A stretch of 64,000 nucleotides of DNA, taken from assembly GCF_038502225.1 (NCBI RefSeq), contig NW_027195536.1, positions 86,001-150,000 on the forward strand, written 5' to 3'. This stretch comes from Cherax quadricarinatus (Eukaryota > Arthropoda > Malacostraca > Decapoda > Parastacidae). A program made the position numbers and the translations under genes. Below the pieces are notes generated by a model, which saw only the letters and a list, made by a program, of their open reading frames with translations, did no database searches and was not told the DNA's origin. The number at the start of each line of letters is the position of its first letter. The first letter of the stretch is position 1. This document shows positions 34,560 to 46,750 of this stretch, piece by piece.

Positions 34560-34596
34560 TTGAGGTGCACGTCTCCTGGAGAAGACGTGCACCTCA
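34559..34596. repeat. Perfect 14-bp hairpin
   Basis: TGAGGTGCACGTCT and AGACGTGCACCTCA are exact reverse complements separated by about eight bases. It sits at the start of a region of GTGTACCTCACCAGTG repeats. Confidence 0.8.
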
Positions 34597-34659
34597 TGAG
34601 TCTTTCTAGTGCTGACGTGCACATCAGCAGCGATTCTAGTGATAGTTGTGCTTCATCAG

Positions 34660-34785
34660 TGTTTCTGCTACCTCACCAGTGTTTCTAGTACGTGTACCTC
34701 ACCAGTGTTTCTAGTACGTGTACCTCACCAGTGTTTCTAGTACGTGTACCTCACCAGTGTTTCTGTTGCTGACGTGTACCTCTGT
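34660..34785. repeat. 26-bp minisatellite, about 4-5 copies
   Basis: The unit contains CCTCACCAGTGTTTCTAGTA plus CGTGTA; the last copies change to GTTGCTGACGTG. Confidence 0.85.
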
Positions 34786-34869
34786 GCACACATTTCGATA
34801 ATATTTTTTCCCAGAAATCACATTGCCTAACTGATATATTTTACTAGAGTTATTGTTGTAACAGCAACA

Positions 34870-36330
34870 ACATAATATACAACACTATACATCAACACTG
34901 CACAATATACCTCACAACATTATACAATATACAAAGCACTATACAATATACATCACAGCACTATGCAATATACATCACAACACTATACTATATACATCAC
35001 AATGCTTTACAATATTCATCACAGCACCGTACAATATACATCACAACACTACTCAGTATACTACACAATATACTTGACAGTACTATACAACATGCATCAG
35101 AGCACTGTAAAACTGTACAGTTTATGTATATCACAACACTACACAATATACATCACAACACTACACAACACATCACAACACTACACAATATACATCACAA
35201 CACTACACAACACATCACAACACTACACAATATACATCACAACACTACACAATATACATCACAACACTACACAACACATCACAACACTACACAACACATC
35301 ACAACACTACACAATATACATCACAACACTACACAATATACATCACAACACTACACAACACATCACAACACTACACAATATACATCACAACACTACACAA
35401 CACATCACAACACTACACAACACATCATAACACTACACAATATACATTACAATATACAATAAACATGACAGTATTATGTAATGTACATGACAACGCTATG
35501 CTATGTACATCACAATACTATACAATATAAATCACAATGTACATGACAGTACAATACAACGCACATGGTAACACAATGCTATATACATCACAACACAACC
35601 CAATATACTCAAAACTACACAATATACATAACAACACTATACAATATACGTGAAAACACTACACAATATACATCACAATACTATACAGTATACATCAAAA
35701 TACAACATAATATGCATCAAACGCCATGCATTATCCAACACAACACTATACAATATACAACACAATACTATACATCACAATACTGCACAATATTCAAAAC
35801 ACCACACTATGCAGTGTACAACACAACACTATACAATATACACCACAACACTATAAAATATACATCATAATACTACGCAATATACATCACAACACTACAC
35901 AATATACATCATAGCACTATGCAATATACATCAAAACACTATACAGTATACATCACAACACTACACAATATACATCATAGCACTATGCAATATACATCAA
36001 AACACTATACAGTATACATCACAACACTACACAATATGCATCACAACACTACACAATATACATCATAGCACTATGCAATATACATCAAAACACTATACAG
36101 TATACATCACAACACTACACAATATACATCATAGCACTATGCAATATACATCAAAACACTATACAGTATACATCACAACACTACACAATATACATCATAG
36201 CACTATGCAATATACATCAAAACACTATACAGTATACATCACAACACTACACAATATACATCATAGCACTATGCAATATACATCAAAACACTATACAATA
36301 TACATCACAACACTACACAGCATACATCAC
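34870..36330. repeat. 22-bp minisatellite with 66-bp higher-order repeat
   Basis: The unit ATACATCACAACACTACACA plus AT is degenerate to about 35900. From about 35900 to 36290 a three-unit block (CATCATAGCACTATGC, CATCAAAACACTATACAG, CATCACAACACTACAC) repeats at about 66 bp. Confidence 0.9.
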
Positions 36331-36715
36331 AAAACGACACTACAAGTATCACCACTACAAGTATCATTACTACAAGTGTCACCACTACAATTAACACAAC
36401 TACAAGTATCACACCTACTACATCACAAATACAAATATCACCACTACAAGTATCAACACTACAAGTTTTACCTCTACAAGTACCACAATTACACGTATCA
36501 CTCACCACTGTATCACCACTATAAGTATCATTACAAGTATCACTACTACAAGTATCACTACAAGTATTACAATTATCACCACTACAAGTACCATTACAAG
36601 TATAACCACTACAAGTATTACAAGTATCACCACTACAAGTACCACAATTACACGTTTCATTCACCACTGTATCACCAATATAAGTATCATTACAAGTATC
36701 ACCACTACTAATATT
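36331..36715. repeat. 15-bp minisatellite (ACCACTACAAGTATC)
   Basis: Degenerate 15-bp units; a block with CCACAATTACACGT and CACCACTGTATCACC occurs twice (about 36482 and 36641). Confidence 0.85.
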
Positions 36716-36795
36716 TTGGTTGCAGTGTCGAGTCATAGCTCCTGGTCCCATCTCTTGGCTGGTCGCTACTTGGTTCACTCTGCTTGTATATATGT
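36716..36795 (-). mobile_element. Scrap of CR1-like LINE 3' UTR
   Basis: TGGTTGCAGTGTCGAGTCAT, AGCTCCTGG and GGTCGCTACTTGG match the 3' UTR block of the LINE copies at 17.1, 48.3 and 55-62 kb. Confidence 0.65.
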
Positions 36796-37031
36796 GTAGT
36801 TTGTACACATATACACAGCAGACTATGAGCAGCTCTCAGCTATTTTGTAAGAGTTTTGATCAAGTTACAAAATACCCAGAACTCACCACGTGGAGGTGGC
36901 TGCTCTTCGAGTTCCTTTTTTTTATATATAAATAAAGTTTCTTGTTTTTTATTAAAACAAAATAACCTTTTTTAAGTAAGACAAAATATTCTTTCAAATA
37001 AAACAAATTTATTTTTTAAATAAGATTCGTT

Positions 37032-37037
37032 TTTATT
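37032..37037 (-). terminator. Candidate polyadenylation signal of the kinase gene
   Basis: AATAAA on the minus strand lies about 115 nt past the kinase stop codon. A second AATAAA lies further downstream at 37009-37014. Confidence 0.45.
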
Positions 37038-37153
37038 AATGAAAACAAAATAATTTCATTGTATTTAAATTACATAATAATGTGAGTGAGTAGAGAAGAA
37101 TACACAGAGACGACTACACTACCAGGACCTCACTCTACGGCGTTATATGTTGG

Positions 37154-38323
37154 TTAATAATTATTACCATACATACAAGAGAGCGCCATGTACAAGACAT
37201 AGTGTAGGGCTAGACCTTTTGTCATATTTGTTATAGAATATCCCGCAGCTAATGTATCACCCCGTGGTGGGACGTCTGTGTCTGATGGGGAGTTGGCCAC
37301 TGGTGGAACATCGACCATTGATGGGGTGTCAGTCTCTGATAAGGCGTCAGTCACTGATGGCAAGTCATCCTGTGGCATAGTGTAGGTCCGTGGCAGTGCA
37401 TCATTCTCTGATGGGTCGTCGGCTTCTGATGGTGCATCGGCTTCTGGAGGGGCACTAGCCCCAGATGGGACATCATCCTCTGATGGGACATCGGCTTCTG
37501 ACTGGGCGTCGGCCTGTGGGGTGGCATTGGTCAGCAGCTGTTTTACTGTTTCCTCAAGTATTTGAATCACTTGAAGGATGGATGGCCGTCTAGACCTTTC
37601 TGGGTCCATCATAAAATCTATCAATTTAATTAGATGCAAGGGGCCAGGAATTTTCCTCTGTCTAAAGTAAGAGCCTAAGAGTTCAAACATCATGTGTCCT
37701 AGGGAATACACATCACCTTCAGGGGTGCATGGACCACAAAGAAATACCTCAGGAGCATAGTGTGGGTAATCTTCATGCTCTTCAGGGGTATAATCCCAGC
37801 CCATATGCTCTCCCACTTTTGTACTGTGTCCAAAATCAATTACATTAACTTCGAGGGCGTCCTCTGCTTCATGAATGAGGACATTGTCTGCCTTTAAATC
37901 ATTGTGGGTAAATCCACATTGGTGAATCTCCTCCAGATTAAGTGCCACCTGAAGGAATATCAACAACAAAGTTTGTAGCTTTAAGTCGTAGTTATTCTTG
38001 CAATAATTATACAAGGTAGTACCGCCTCTGAAGGATATAACAATAGCAGGGAAGTTGTGGCATACACAGTACAATTGTGGAGCTCCACCAGCTCCCTGCA
38101 GCTCGGCTAATTTAGCAGCTTCATCATCAAATGCCTCTTGATCCTCCAAACATTTTCCAAGTTTGAGACAAGCGTATTTACCGTTGAAAATCACTTTATA
38201 TGCTGTAGCAGACACTCCACTTCCTAGCCTCTTCCTGTTGTCCAGATCACACAAATCAAACAATTCATCATAGGTAACCAAATAGTCTTGGAAAGATTCC
38301 TTGGAACAAGAGAAGCTTGCCAT
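37154..38323 (-). CDS. Intronless protein kinase with Pro/Ser/Asp-rich tail
   Basis: A 389-residue protein kinase that should phosphorylate Ser/Thr (or Tyr) of an unknown substrate. The ATG at 38321-38323 is chosen because AAACATGG is a good start context; the frame is open slightly further upstream but has no ATG there. Kinase domain about 30-262: glycine loop LGSGVSATAY (33-42), Lys54 in ACLK, likely Glu68 in helix C, HNDLKADN (140-147; catalytic Asp142, with Asn in place of the usual Arg), DFG (163-165), APE (190-192), DVYSLG (204-209). All residues needed for catalysis are present. Residues 268-358 form imperfect PSEAD/PSxxD repeats, probably disordered, and the last 20 are hydrophobic. 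There is no signal peptide. With no introns and surrounded by mobile elements, it may be a retrogene or a member of a lineage-specific kinase expansion. Flanks hold no linked genes. Confidence 0.8.
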   Translation of the reverse strand: MASFSCSKESFQDYLVTYDELFDLCDLDNRKRLGSGVSATAYKVIFNGKYACLKLGKCLEDQEAFDDEAAKLAELQGAGGAPQLYCVCHNFPAIVISFRGGTTLYNYCKNNYDLKLQTLLLIFLQVALNLEEIHQCGFTHNDLKADNVLIHEAEDALEVNVIDFGHSTKVGEHMGWDYTPEEHEDYPHYAPEVFLCGPCTPEGDVYSLGHMMFELLGSYFRQRKIPGPLHLIKLIDFMMDPERSRRPSILQVIQILEETVKQLLTNATPQADAQSEADVPSEDDVPSGASAPPEADAPSEADDPSENDALPRTYTMPQDDLPSVTDALSETDTPSMVDVPPVANSPSDTDVPPRGDTLAAGYSITNMTKGLALHYVLYMALSCMYGNNY

Positions 38324-38391
38324 GTTTATATATTCCTTCGCGGAGATGTACCACAAAAAGAAGGAACGATACTCTATGCGTTTTACTTGTG

Positions 38392-38650
38392 CTCTACCTA
38401 TCTGAAGTTCTCAGTTTATCACAGTCACTAAAAATATAGTTATAGTGAAGCTCCAGCAGAGAAAACTGATGAACGAAACTTTGAGTTTTACTAAGCTCTA
38501 CCTATCTGACGTTCTCACTTTATCACAGTCACTATAAATATAGTTATAGTGAAGCTCCAGCAGAGAAAACTGATGAACGAAACTTTGAGTTTTACTAAGC
38601 TCTACCTATCTGACGTTCTCAATTTATCACAGTCACCATAAATATAGTTA
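38392..38650. repeat. 104-bp direct repeats upstream of the kinase
   Basis: CTCTACCTATCTGA starts recur at 38392, 38496 and 38600 (104-bp spacing, about 2.4 copies). Each copy has TCACAGTCACTA followed by an ATA-rich TATAGTTATAG segment, AT-rich enough to serve as promoter sequence for the minus-strand kinase. The promoter role is inference. Confidence 0.8.
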
Positions 38651-39009
38651 GGTTAGAACAACTAAAGAATATTTACGATTAATGTTATTATTGAATAATA
38701 TGACTGTGCGATACATCTCCTGTAGTGGGGCTACAGTGAAATTACAGAGAAGGTTGTGGTAGTGGTGGTTGTAGTGGTGGTGGTGATAGTAATAATTGTG
38801 GTGGACAGTGATGGTTGAGTGGTTTAACAAGGTGATAATTGTTGTGTAATTGAAGTGGCCGAAGTGAGGGTAGTAGTTGAGATGATGTCAATGATAGTTG
38901 TAGATCTGAAAGTTGTTCTAATTGCAGTGGTGATGTAGGGATTGTAACAATACTGGAATTGAAAATAATGTGTAATTTTGGTAGAAGGATGGAAACTCTC
39001 ACGATAGTT
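38651..39009. other. No recognised gene; GT-rich
   Basis: GTGGTGGTTGTAGTGG-type low-complexity sequence precedes the 34-bp satellite. Confidence 0.5.
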
Positions 39010-39907
39010 ATGGTGGTGATGAAGGTAAGTGAAGGTAGTTGTAGTCGTGATGGTACAGTGTTGTGGTAGTAGTTGTAGTCGTGAAGGTACAGTGTTGTGG
39101 TAGTAGTTGTAGTCGTGATAGTACAGTGTTGTGGTAGTAGTTGTAGTCGTGATGGTACAGTGTTGTGGTAGTAGTTGTAGTAGTGATTGTACAGTGTTTT
39201 GACAGTAGATGTACTGGTGATAGTACAGTGTGGTAGTACTTGAAGTAGTGTTGGTTCAGTGTTAGTAGTTGTAGTATTGACGGTACAGTGTTGTGGAAGT
39301 AGTTGTACTAGTGATGGTACAGTGTTGTGGTAGTAGTTGAAGTAGTGATGGTACAGTGTTGTGGAAGTAGTTGTACTAGTGATGGTACTGTGTTAGTAGT
39401 TTTAGTAGTGATGGTACACTGTTAGCTGTTGCAGTAGTGATGGTTCAGAGTTGTGGTAGTAGTTGTAGTAATGTTGGTACAGTGTTGTGGTAGTAGTTAT
39501 ACTAGTGATGGTAAAGTGTTGCGGTAGTAATTGAAGTAGTGATGGTACAGTGTTGTGGTAGTAGTTGTAGTAGCGATGGTACAGTGTTGTGGTAGTAGTT
39601 GTAGTAGTGATGGTACACTGTTAGCTGTTGCAGTAGTGATGGTACAGTGTTGTGGTAGTAGTTGAAGTAGTGATGGTACAGTGTTGTGGAAGTAGTTGTA
39701 CTAGTGATGGTACAGTGTTGTGGTAGTAGTTGAAGTAGTGATGGTACAGTGTTGTGGAAGTAGTTGTACTAGTGATGGTACAGTGTTAGTAGTTTTAGTA
39801 GTGATGGTACACTGTTAGCTGTTGCAGTAGTGATGGTACAGTGTTATGGTAGTAGTTGAAGTAGTGATGGTACAGTGTTGTGGTAGTAGTTGTTGTAGTG
39901 ATGGTAC

Positions 39908-40308
39908 AGTGACTCGCGAAATCGTAATGACACGATTGCAAACAAACCATACCACGGGCGGGAATAGAACTCGCGATCAGAGAGTCTCAAAACTCCAGAC
40001 CGTCGCGTTAGCCACTCGACCAGCTAGCCACAATAAGATTTCTTCCAACTAGACATATTTTTACACCATAGGAAGTCTAGCATAGGCACTACTGTGGCCA
40101 CAGAGGTAAGTTTTTACAGACGAATCTCCAGCTAGCGTGGCCGTGACGAACTCTAGCTGAAGTCCCCTCAAAGCCGTCAACATGGTGTAGAAATATACCT
40201 AGTTGGACGAATCTTATTGTGGTTAGCTGGTCGAGTGGCTAACGCGACGGTCTGGAGTTTTGAGACTCTCTGACCGCGGGTTCTATCCCCGCCCGTGGTA
40301 TGGTTTGA
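39908..40308. mobile_element. Inverted pair of tRNA-derived SINE heads in the satellite
   Basis: The right end (40200-40308, plus) has GGTCGAGTGGCTAACGCG as A box, CTGGAGTTTTGAGA in the anticodon arm and CGGGTTCTATCCCCGCC as B box. The left end (39912-40030) is its reverse complement. The shared centre has TTTTACAGACGAATCTCC and GTGGCCGTGACGAAC. GATGGTACAGTG borders both sides, but that is also satellite sequence, so it cannot be read as a TSD with certainty. Confidence 0.65.
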
Positions 40309-40387
40309 TGGTACAGTGTTGGGGTAGTAGATGTAGTAGTGATGGTACAGTGTTGTGGTAGTTGTAGTAGTGATGGTACAGTGTTGT

Positions 40388-40443
40388 TTACCTGGAGTTT
40401 ACCTGGAGAGAGTTCCGGGGGTCAACGCCCCCGCGGCCCGGTC
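40388..40443 (-). mobile_element. LINE 3'-end scrap
   Basis: TACCTGGAGAGAGTTCCGGG and GGGCCGCGG-type sequence is the reverse of the 3' end at 46085-46130. Confidence 0.7.
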
Positions 40444-43224
40444 TGTGGTAGTAGTTGCAGTAGTGATGGTACAGTGTTGTGGTAGTAGTTGCAGTAGTGA
40501 TGGTACAGTGTTGTGGTAGTAGTTGTAGTAGTGATGGTACAGTGTTGTGGTAGTTGTAGTAGTGATGGTACAGTGTTGTGGTAGTAGTTGTAGTAGTGAT
40601 GGTACAGTGTTGTGGTAGTAGTTGTAGTAGTGGTAGTAGTTGTAGTAGTGATGGTACAGTGTTGTGGTAGTAGTTGTAGTAGTGATGGTACAGTGTTGTG
40701 GTAGTAGTTGTAGTAGAGATGGTACAGTGTTGTGGTAGTAGTTGCAGTAGTGATGGTACAGTGTCGTGGTAGTAGTTCTTGTAGTGATGGTACAGTGTTG
40801 TGATAGTTGTAGTAGTGATGGTACAGTGTTGTGGTAGTAGTTGTAGTAGTGATGGTACAGTGTTGTGGTAGTAGTTGTAATAGTGATGGTACAGTGTTGT
40901 GGTAGTAGTTGTAGTAGTGATGGTACAGTGTTGTGGTAGTAGTTGCAGCAGTGATGGTACAGTGTTGTGGTAGTAGTTGTAGTAGTGATGGTACAGTGTT
41001 GTGGTAGTAGTTGTAGTAGTGATGGTAGTGTTGTGGTAGTAGTTGTAGTAGTGATGGTACAGTGTTGTGGTAATAGTTGAAGTAGTGATGGCACAGTGTT
41101 GTGGCAGTAGTTGTAGTAGTGATGGTACAGTGTTGTGGTAGTAGTTGTAGTAGTGAGGTACAGTGTTGTGGTATTTGAAGTAGTGATGGTGTTGTGGTAG
41201 TAGTTGCAGTAGTGATGGTACAGTGTTGTGGTAGTAGTTGTAGTAGTGATGGTACAGTGTTGTGGTAGTAGTTGCAGTAGTGATGGTACAGTGTTGTGGT
41301 AGTAGTTGTAGTAGTGATGGTACAGTGTTGTGGTAGTAGTTGTAGTAGTGATGGTACAGTGTTGTGGTAGTAGTTGTAGTAGTGATGGTACAGTGTTGTG
41401 GTAGTAGTTGCAGTAGTGATGGTACAGTGTTGTGGTAGTAGTTGTAGTAGTGGTAGTAGTTGTAGTAGTGATGGTACAGTGTTGTGGTAGTAGTTGTAGT
41501 AGTGATGGTAGTAGTCGTAGTAGTGATGGTACAGTTGTAGTATTGATGGCACAGTGTTGTGGTAGTAGTTGTAGTAATGATGGTACAGTGTTGTGGTAGT
41601 TGTAGTATGTTACAGTGTTGTGATAGTGGTTGTAGTAGTGACGGTACAGTGTTGTGGTAGTTGTAGTAGTGATGGTAGTGTTGTGATAGTGGTTGTAGTA
41701 GTGATGGTACAGTGTTGTGGTAGTAGTTGCAGTAGTGATGGTACAGTGTTGTGGTAGTAGTTGTAGTAGTGATGGTACAGTGTTGTGGTAGTAGTTGTAG
41801 TAGTGATGGTACAGTGTTGTGGTAGTTGCAGTAGTGATGGTACAGTGTTGTGGTAGTAGTTGTAGTAGTGATGGTACAGTGTTGTGGTAGTAGTTGTAGT
41901 AGTGGTAGTAGTTGTAGTAGTGATAGTACAGTGTTGTGGTAGTAGTTGTAGTAGTGATGGTACAGTGTTGTGATTGTTGTAGTATTGATGGTACAGTGTT
42001 GTGGTAGTAGTAGTAGCAGCAGTGATGGAACACTGTTGTGGTAGTAGTTGTAGCAGTGATGGTACAATGTTGTGATAGTAGTAGTAGTGATGGTACAGTG
42101 TTGTGGTAGTAGTTGTAGTAGTTGTAGTAGTGATGGTACAGTGTTGTGGTAGTAGTTGTAGTAGTGATGGTACAGTGTTGTGGTAGTAGTTGTAGTAGTG
42201 ATGGTACAGTGTTGTGGTAGTAGTTGTAGTAGTGATGGTACAGTGTTGTGGTAGTAGTTGTAGTAGTGATGGTACAGTGTTGTGGTAGTAGTTGTAGTAG
42301 TGATGGTACAGTGTTGTGGTAGTAGTTGTAGTAGTGATGGTACAGTGTTGTGGTAGTAGTTGTAGTAGTGATGGTACAGTGTTGTGGTAGTAGTTGTAGT
42401 AGTGATGGTACAATGTTGTATTAGTGCTTTTTTTATATATTTTATTTAGAACTCCATATTACAACATAATAAATAAATATACAGAAAACTTCCATCCCTT
42501 ATCAAACAGGTATGCAAAATAGAACTCATCAGCACAGTACACCATATAAATTGTGCGATATTCTCACAGTCGCTATATGCACATCGCGCCGCCTGAGATG
42601 TTCATAATCCATACATAAGTAAACATCAGTTAAGAGCTTTGTGGCCCAATGTCATCGTACCACAAAAATACACCGAAAGACATGCTATAATAAATCATAT
42701 ACCCCTACCTCCTCCACCACAATGGATCCCAAATAATCACATAGCTCGATCTATCGCCTGTGTGTTTGGAACATATTTTATAATACTTAAAATATTATGA
42801 CAAGAAATAATGTTTCAAAATATCAATTCACAAATAATATAAGTACCATTCAAACATGTATCCTCATACCTGGACTAAACATTTCCTGTGTACCGTAACT
42901 CTCACAGAATGATAATACACGAGGTCCAGTGAACCTTCTAACCCTACAACACATTGGTCCGTTTTATGCAATTCACCACTAATCTTCCACCACCTTGACC
43001 ACCTCCCCCCAAATGCCTTACACTCAAGGCTTCCTAACCATAACATTGCCACTTACGGCGTACATTACACATTACATAATAATGACGGTATTTATCCCAA
43101 AGGTATCAATACAATCAGATATTTAACAAAGTGTCACATAACACGGGAGAACTAACTTTTACACCTTACGTCACAATACAAGTTGTACCTCTAGTGCCTG
43201 GACACACATATGACTGTGTTCTGA

Positions 43225-43370
43225 CCTACACATTACCCACGCAACACTCTCGTGGCCTGGACACACACACGTGCCCTGATCTACACATTACCCACGCCAC
43301 ACCCTCGTGGCCTGGACACACACATGTGCCCTGACCTACACATTACCCACGCCACACCCTCGTGTGTGGA
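43225..43370. repeat. 55-bp tandem repeat, about 2.6 copies
   Basis: CTACACATTACCCACGC and CGTGGCCTGGACACACAC recur at 55-bp spacing (43226, 43281, 43336). Confidence 0.85.
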
Positions 43371-43729
43371 ATCCGTACCCAAGCTGCACTCCATGCGCAA
43401 CATACACGCTTCAAGTGCCTACGGGAAGCGCCCACAAACAAGATTGTACAATACAGAAACAGTAAATATAACAACGCCTCGCGTAACCTAATCATGTGGT
43501 AAAAGCTTACCCTAGTGATAAATATAGAGACAATACATTTGTAATTGCACATAAATACAGAGACTCATACATCATACCACAAGGTACATTATACTAACAT
43601 GCAATCATATAAGAGGCTCACTGTTGTATAAAAATACAAGAAAACATATATGCTTAAAAGAGAGCTCCATTTTACGCTTACCCACAACCAGGTTTGTACT
43701 TCCATCCCCAATTAACACATTACATGAAA

Positions 43730-43990
43730 TGTTGATGTCCACCAAGACACTCACCAACCCCACACATCTAACATCACACCTTGGTTCACCAAATGTTGGT
43801 GTCCACCAAGACACTCACCAACCCCACACATCTAACATCACACGGTTCACCAAATGTTGCTGTCCACCAAGACACTCACCAACCCCACACATCTAACATC
43901 ACCAAGACACTCACCAACCCCACACGTCTAACATCACACCAAGACACTCACCAACCCCACACATCTAACATCACACCTTGGTTCACCAAA
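43730..43990. repeat. Tandem repeat with AAGACACTCACCAACCCCAC
   Basis: Five copies of a block containing ACACATCTAACATCACAC, three of them extended by GGTTCACCAAATGTTG, so unit lengths alternate between about 34 and 62 bp. Confidence 0.85.
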
Positions 43991-45789
43991 CGCACCACTC
44001 ACGTCCGCTCATTCCTCAAGAAGCTAGCTTTATTATTTTCCCTTAAGACTGTAACGCCCTTAAGTCCCTGACGCAGGTGCTATGATATCCCTCCGAAAAT
44101 CTGAAATGCCATCTGTTCCCTGTGATGTCCTTATTCCGCCGTTGCGTCCCATAAAATATCGCTGCCAGTGTCCTGATTCGCTCCCTTACCGGCGCACGTC
44201 TTAACACCCACGAAGTATACACGAAGTCCGTGACAAGATAACCCATTGCATTCTGCACCGGCACTCCCACGACCCCCACATCTAAGCTTAATGCCCTTAA
44301 AACACTAATCCCACCCCCACCCACCAAACGTAAAACCCTGCTAAATCACTCTCTTACTGGTTCCAACCTCGTACAAAAATATACTGCATGAAACACAGTG
44401 TCAATATCCCCACACACACAACACTCCCTACCCTCCTGCACACGACTATTACCCAACACTTCCCAAGACGGCAATATATTGTGAAGAAATTTGAACATGA
44501 CCTTCCTCACCACAGCCTTCAAGCGCCCTTTCAAGCACCGCCATATGTCGCTCCATGCATACATAGGATATATACCTTCAACCCTAACAACCACCACCCA
44601 CCTGAGCCAGTCTTCCTATCTTGACCCTGCCTGGGTCTCTTGCAAAAATCAATAACCTCAACATTTCCTCACACACCTGGACATCCCTACCCCTCACCCA
44701 ACGCCCCAAATCCGTTCTCACCCATGCCAAGCCTGTGCCTGCAATCCTACCCTCCCTCAAATAACTGTGTTTAACGTACATACCCAACAACCTTCGATGC
44801 AGCGCCATTAACCCCAGCCCTCCCTGGCGTACCGGTAGACACACATCTCTGGACAACCAGTCACAGCCCGAACCCCAAATATATCGATACACATCCTTCA
44901 ACAGATGCTTCTCATCACATGTTTCCAAGGGATATATACCTGCCACATGCCACAGCTTACCATACAATGTCATATTCACCACAATAACATGCTGGTGTAG
45001 CATCAAACCCCCTGTACACAATCCCACCAATCTACCCAAAACCCTATCCACTGCTTCTTTCAAATTCACCTCCCGCGCCTCCTGAAGATTTCCCATGTGA
45101 ACAACCCCACACACCTTAATTTGACTAACCAGGGGCCAACTGTCTCCCTGCTGGAATGCCCCACCCACTCTGTCCCCCACCCTCATAAGCATAGACTTTC
45201 CCCTATTAATCTTCTTTCTCGTTGCCACGCCAAATCTCTCCACCAACTTACCCACCCTTTGTAAATCCTCAGACCTTCTGAATAGAACCGTGGTGTCATC
45301 TACGTAACCCACGATCCCCGGTTCCACTACATCCCTTACAACCCATCGCACAGCCCTATAAAACGGGTCCTGGAGCAATGCAAAGAGAAGCTGCGACACC
45401 GGGCATCCATGCCGCAAGCCCTGTTCCATCGTAACAAGTTTCCCTAGCCTACCATTCACTTGCACCCTTACCATAGCCTGCTCATATAACACCTTAGCCC
45501 AACTGACGATTTCCCTCTCAAACCCCTGCCATTACCTAAACTTTCACAGCTCCTCATGCTCCACACAGTAATAAGCCGCATGCCAATCTAACGCTAATAC
45601 CCCACCTTCATCCCCCCCCCCACTTTCATCTATAAACCTGCGTATGATTCCTTGCCCCACACACATCGAACGCCCAGGCACCCCATATTGACCCTCATTC
45701 AAAACTCTGTCAAGGACTCCTTTCATCCTATTTCCTAACACTTTAGCAAAGATCTTGTAATCACCACACATTAAGATAATCGATCGGTA

Positions 45790-46130
45790 ATCATGCACAT
45801 ATTCAACATATGCAGCATCTCCCCAATGAAAAGCAGGGGTGTCACTAGCACGTTAAGAGACAACACAATAAGTGTCAGGGGCCCGAGACTGTTCAACTAC
45901 CTCCCAGAATACATAAGGGGGATTACCAATAGACCCCTGGCTGTCTTCAAGCAGGCACTGGACAAGCACCTAAAGTCGGTACCTGACCAGCCGGGCTATG
46001 GCTCGTACGTTGGATTGCGTGCAGTCAGCAGTAACAGCCTGGTTGATCAGGCTCTGTTCCACCATGAGGCCTGGTCACATTCCGGGCCGCGAGGGCGTTG
46101 ATCCCCGGAACTCTCTCCAGGTAAACTCCA
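45790..46130 (+). mobile_element. LINE 3'-end insertion (second family)
   Basis: The plus strand encodes a C-terminus with RGPRLFNYLPEYIRGI, VFKQALDKHLKSVPDQPGYG and SLVDQALFHHEAWSHSGPRG, followed by CCCCGGAACTCTCTCCAGG. It lies in opposite orientation inside the Tx1-type RT gene, between MIPKKKSCEW and DYRSIIL, so it inserted later. A scrap of the same end is at 40388. Confidence 0.7.
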
Positions 46131-46370
46131 TTCACAAGACTTCTTTTTAGGGATCATGACCACCACACCCGTTTTCTGCTGTTCCCCCAACCTGCCCAGG
46201 GTTTTCACGGCATTAAATAAAACCACTAAAAATTCATGCAAACATTCCCAGTTTTCCTTATAAAAGTCGCAAGAGATACCGTCAATATCCGGCAATTTTC
46301 CCATACTCATTCCCTCCACTGCCATCCTAATCTCCTCACTTACAGGCCAACACAAATTCAGCCGATCCTT

Positions 46371-46750
46371 ATAAGAACATAAGAACATAAGAACGAAGGA
46401 ACACTGCAGCAGGCCTACTGGCCCATGCGAGGCAGGTCCAAGTCTCCTTCCGGCTTAAGCCAATGCACCCAACCTAGTCAGGTCAGGTCACTTTGACTTA
46501 AGGGAGGAACACGGCAACCGTCCTGGTAGCACAAGCTAATCAGGTCCAACTCACACCCACCCACACCCACTCATGTATTTATCCAACCTATTTTTAAAGC
46601 TACACAACGTTCTGGCCTCTAGGACTGTACTTGGGAGTTTGTTCCACTCATCCACAACTCTGTTACCAAACCAGTACTTTCCTATATCCTTTCTGAATCT
46701 GAATTTTTCTAACTTAAAACCATTGCTGCGAGTCCTGTCTAACCCCCACA
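46371..46750 (-). mobile_element. LINE 3'-end insertion (AAGAACATAAGAA family)
   Basis: The minus strand encodes FKLEKFRFRKDIGKYWFGNR and VVDEWNKLPSTVLEA, then a 3' UTR ending with tandem AAGAACATAAGAAC at about 46373-46395. It interrupts the Tx1-type ORF between MRHSKS and YKDRLNL segments. Confidence 0.7.

Larger units (their letters stand above)
39010..42420. repeat. 34-bp satellite array, about 85 copies, with insertions
   Basis: The unit GTGGTAGTAGTTGTAGTAGT plus GATGGTACAGTGTT is highly regular after 40440 and more variable before it (AAGTAG, GTACTAG variants). A SINE pair (39908-40308) and a LINE scrap (40388-40443) are inserted. The minus strand stays open for over 500 codons of Tyr/His/Thr/Leu repeats, an artefact of the TAC/CAC content. 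Confidence 0.95.

Noticed and set aside
34963..36711. Tyr/Ile/His/Asn-rich open frames
   Set aside because: Products of the 22-bp and 15-bp arrays.
37154..38323. Kinase as an endogenous viral gene
   Set aside because: Large DNA viruses of crustaceans encode kinases, but no viral neighbours or virus-specific features are visible; a host-type gene is the simpler reading.
40200..40290. Functional tRNA gene (Ser- or Leu-like)
   Set aside because: A and B boxes are present, but arms do not pair well and the sequence belongs to a dispersed SINE with inverted partner.
40388..42413. Minus-strand open frames up to about 560 codons of Tyr/His/Thr/Leu
   Set aside because: They follow the 34-bp satellite in three frames; a repeat artefact.
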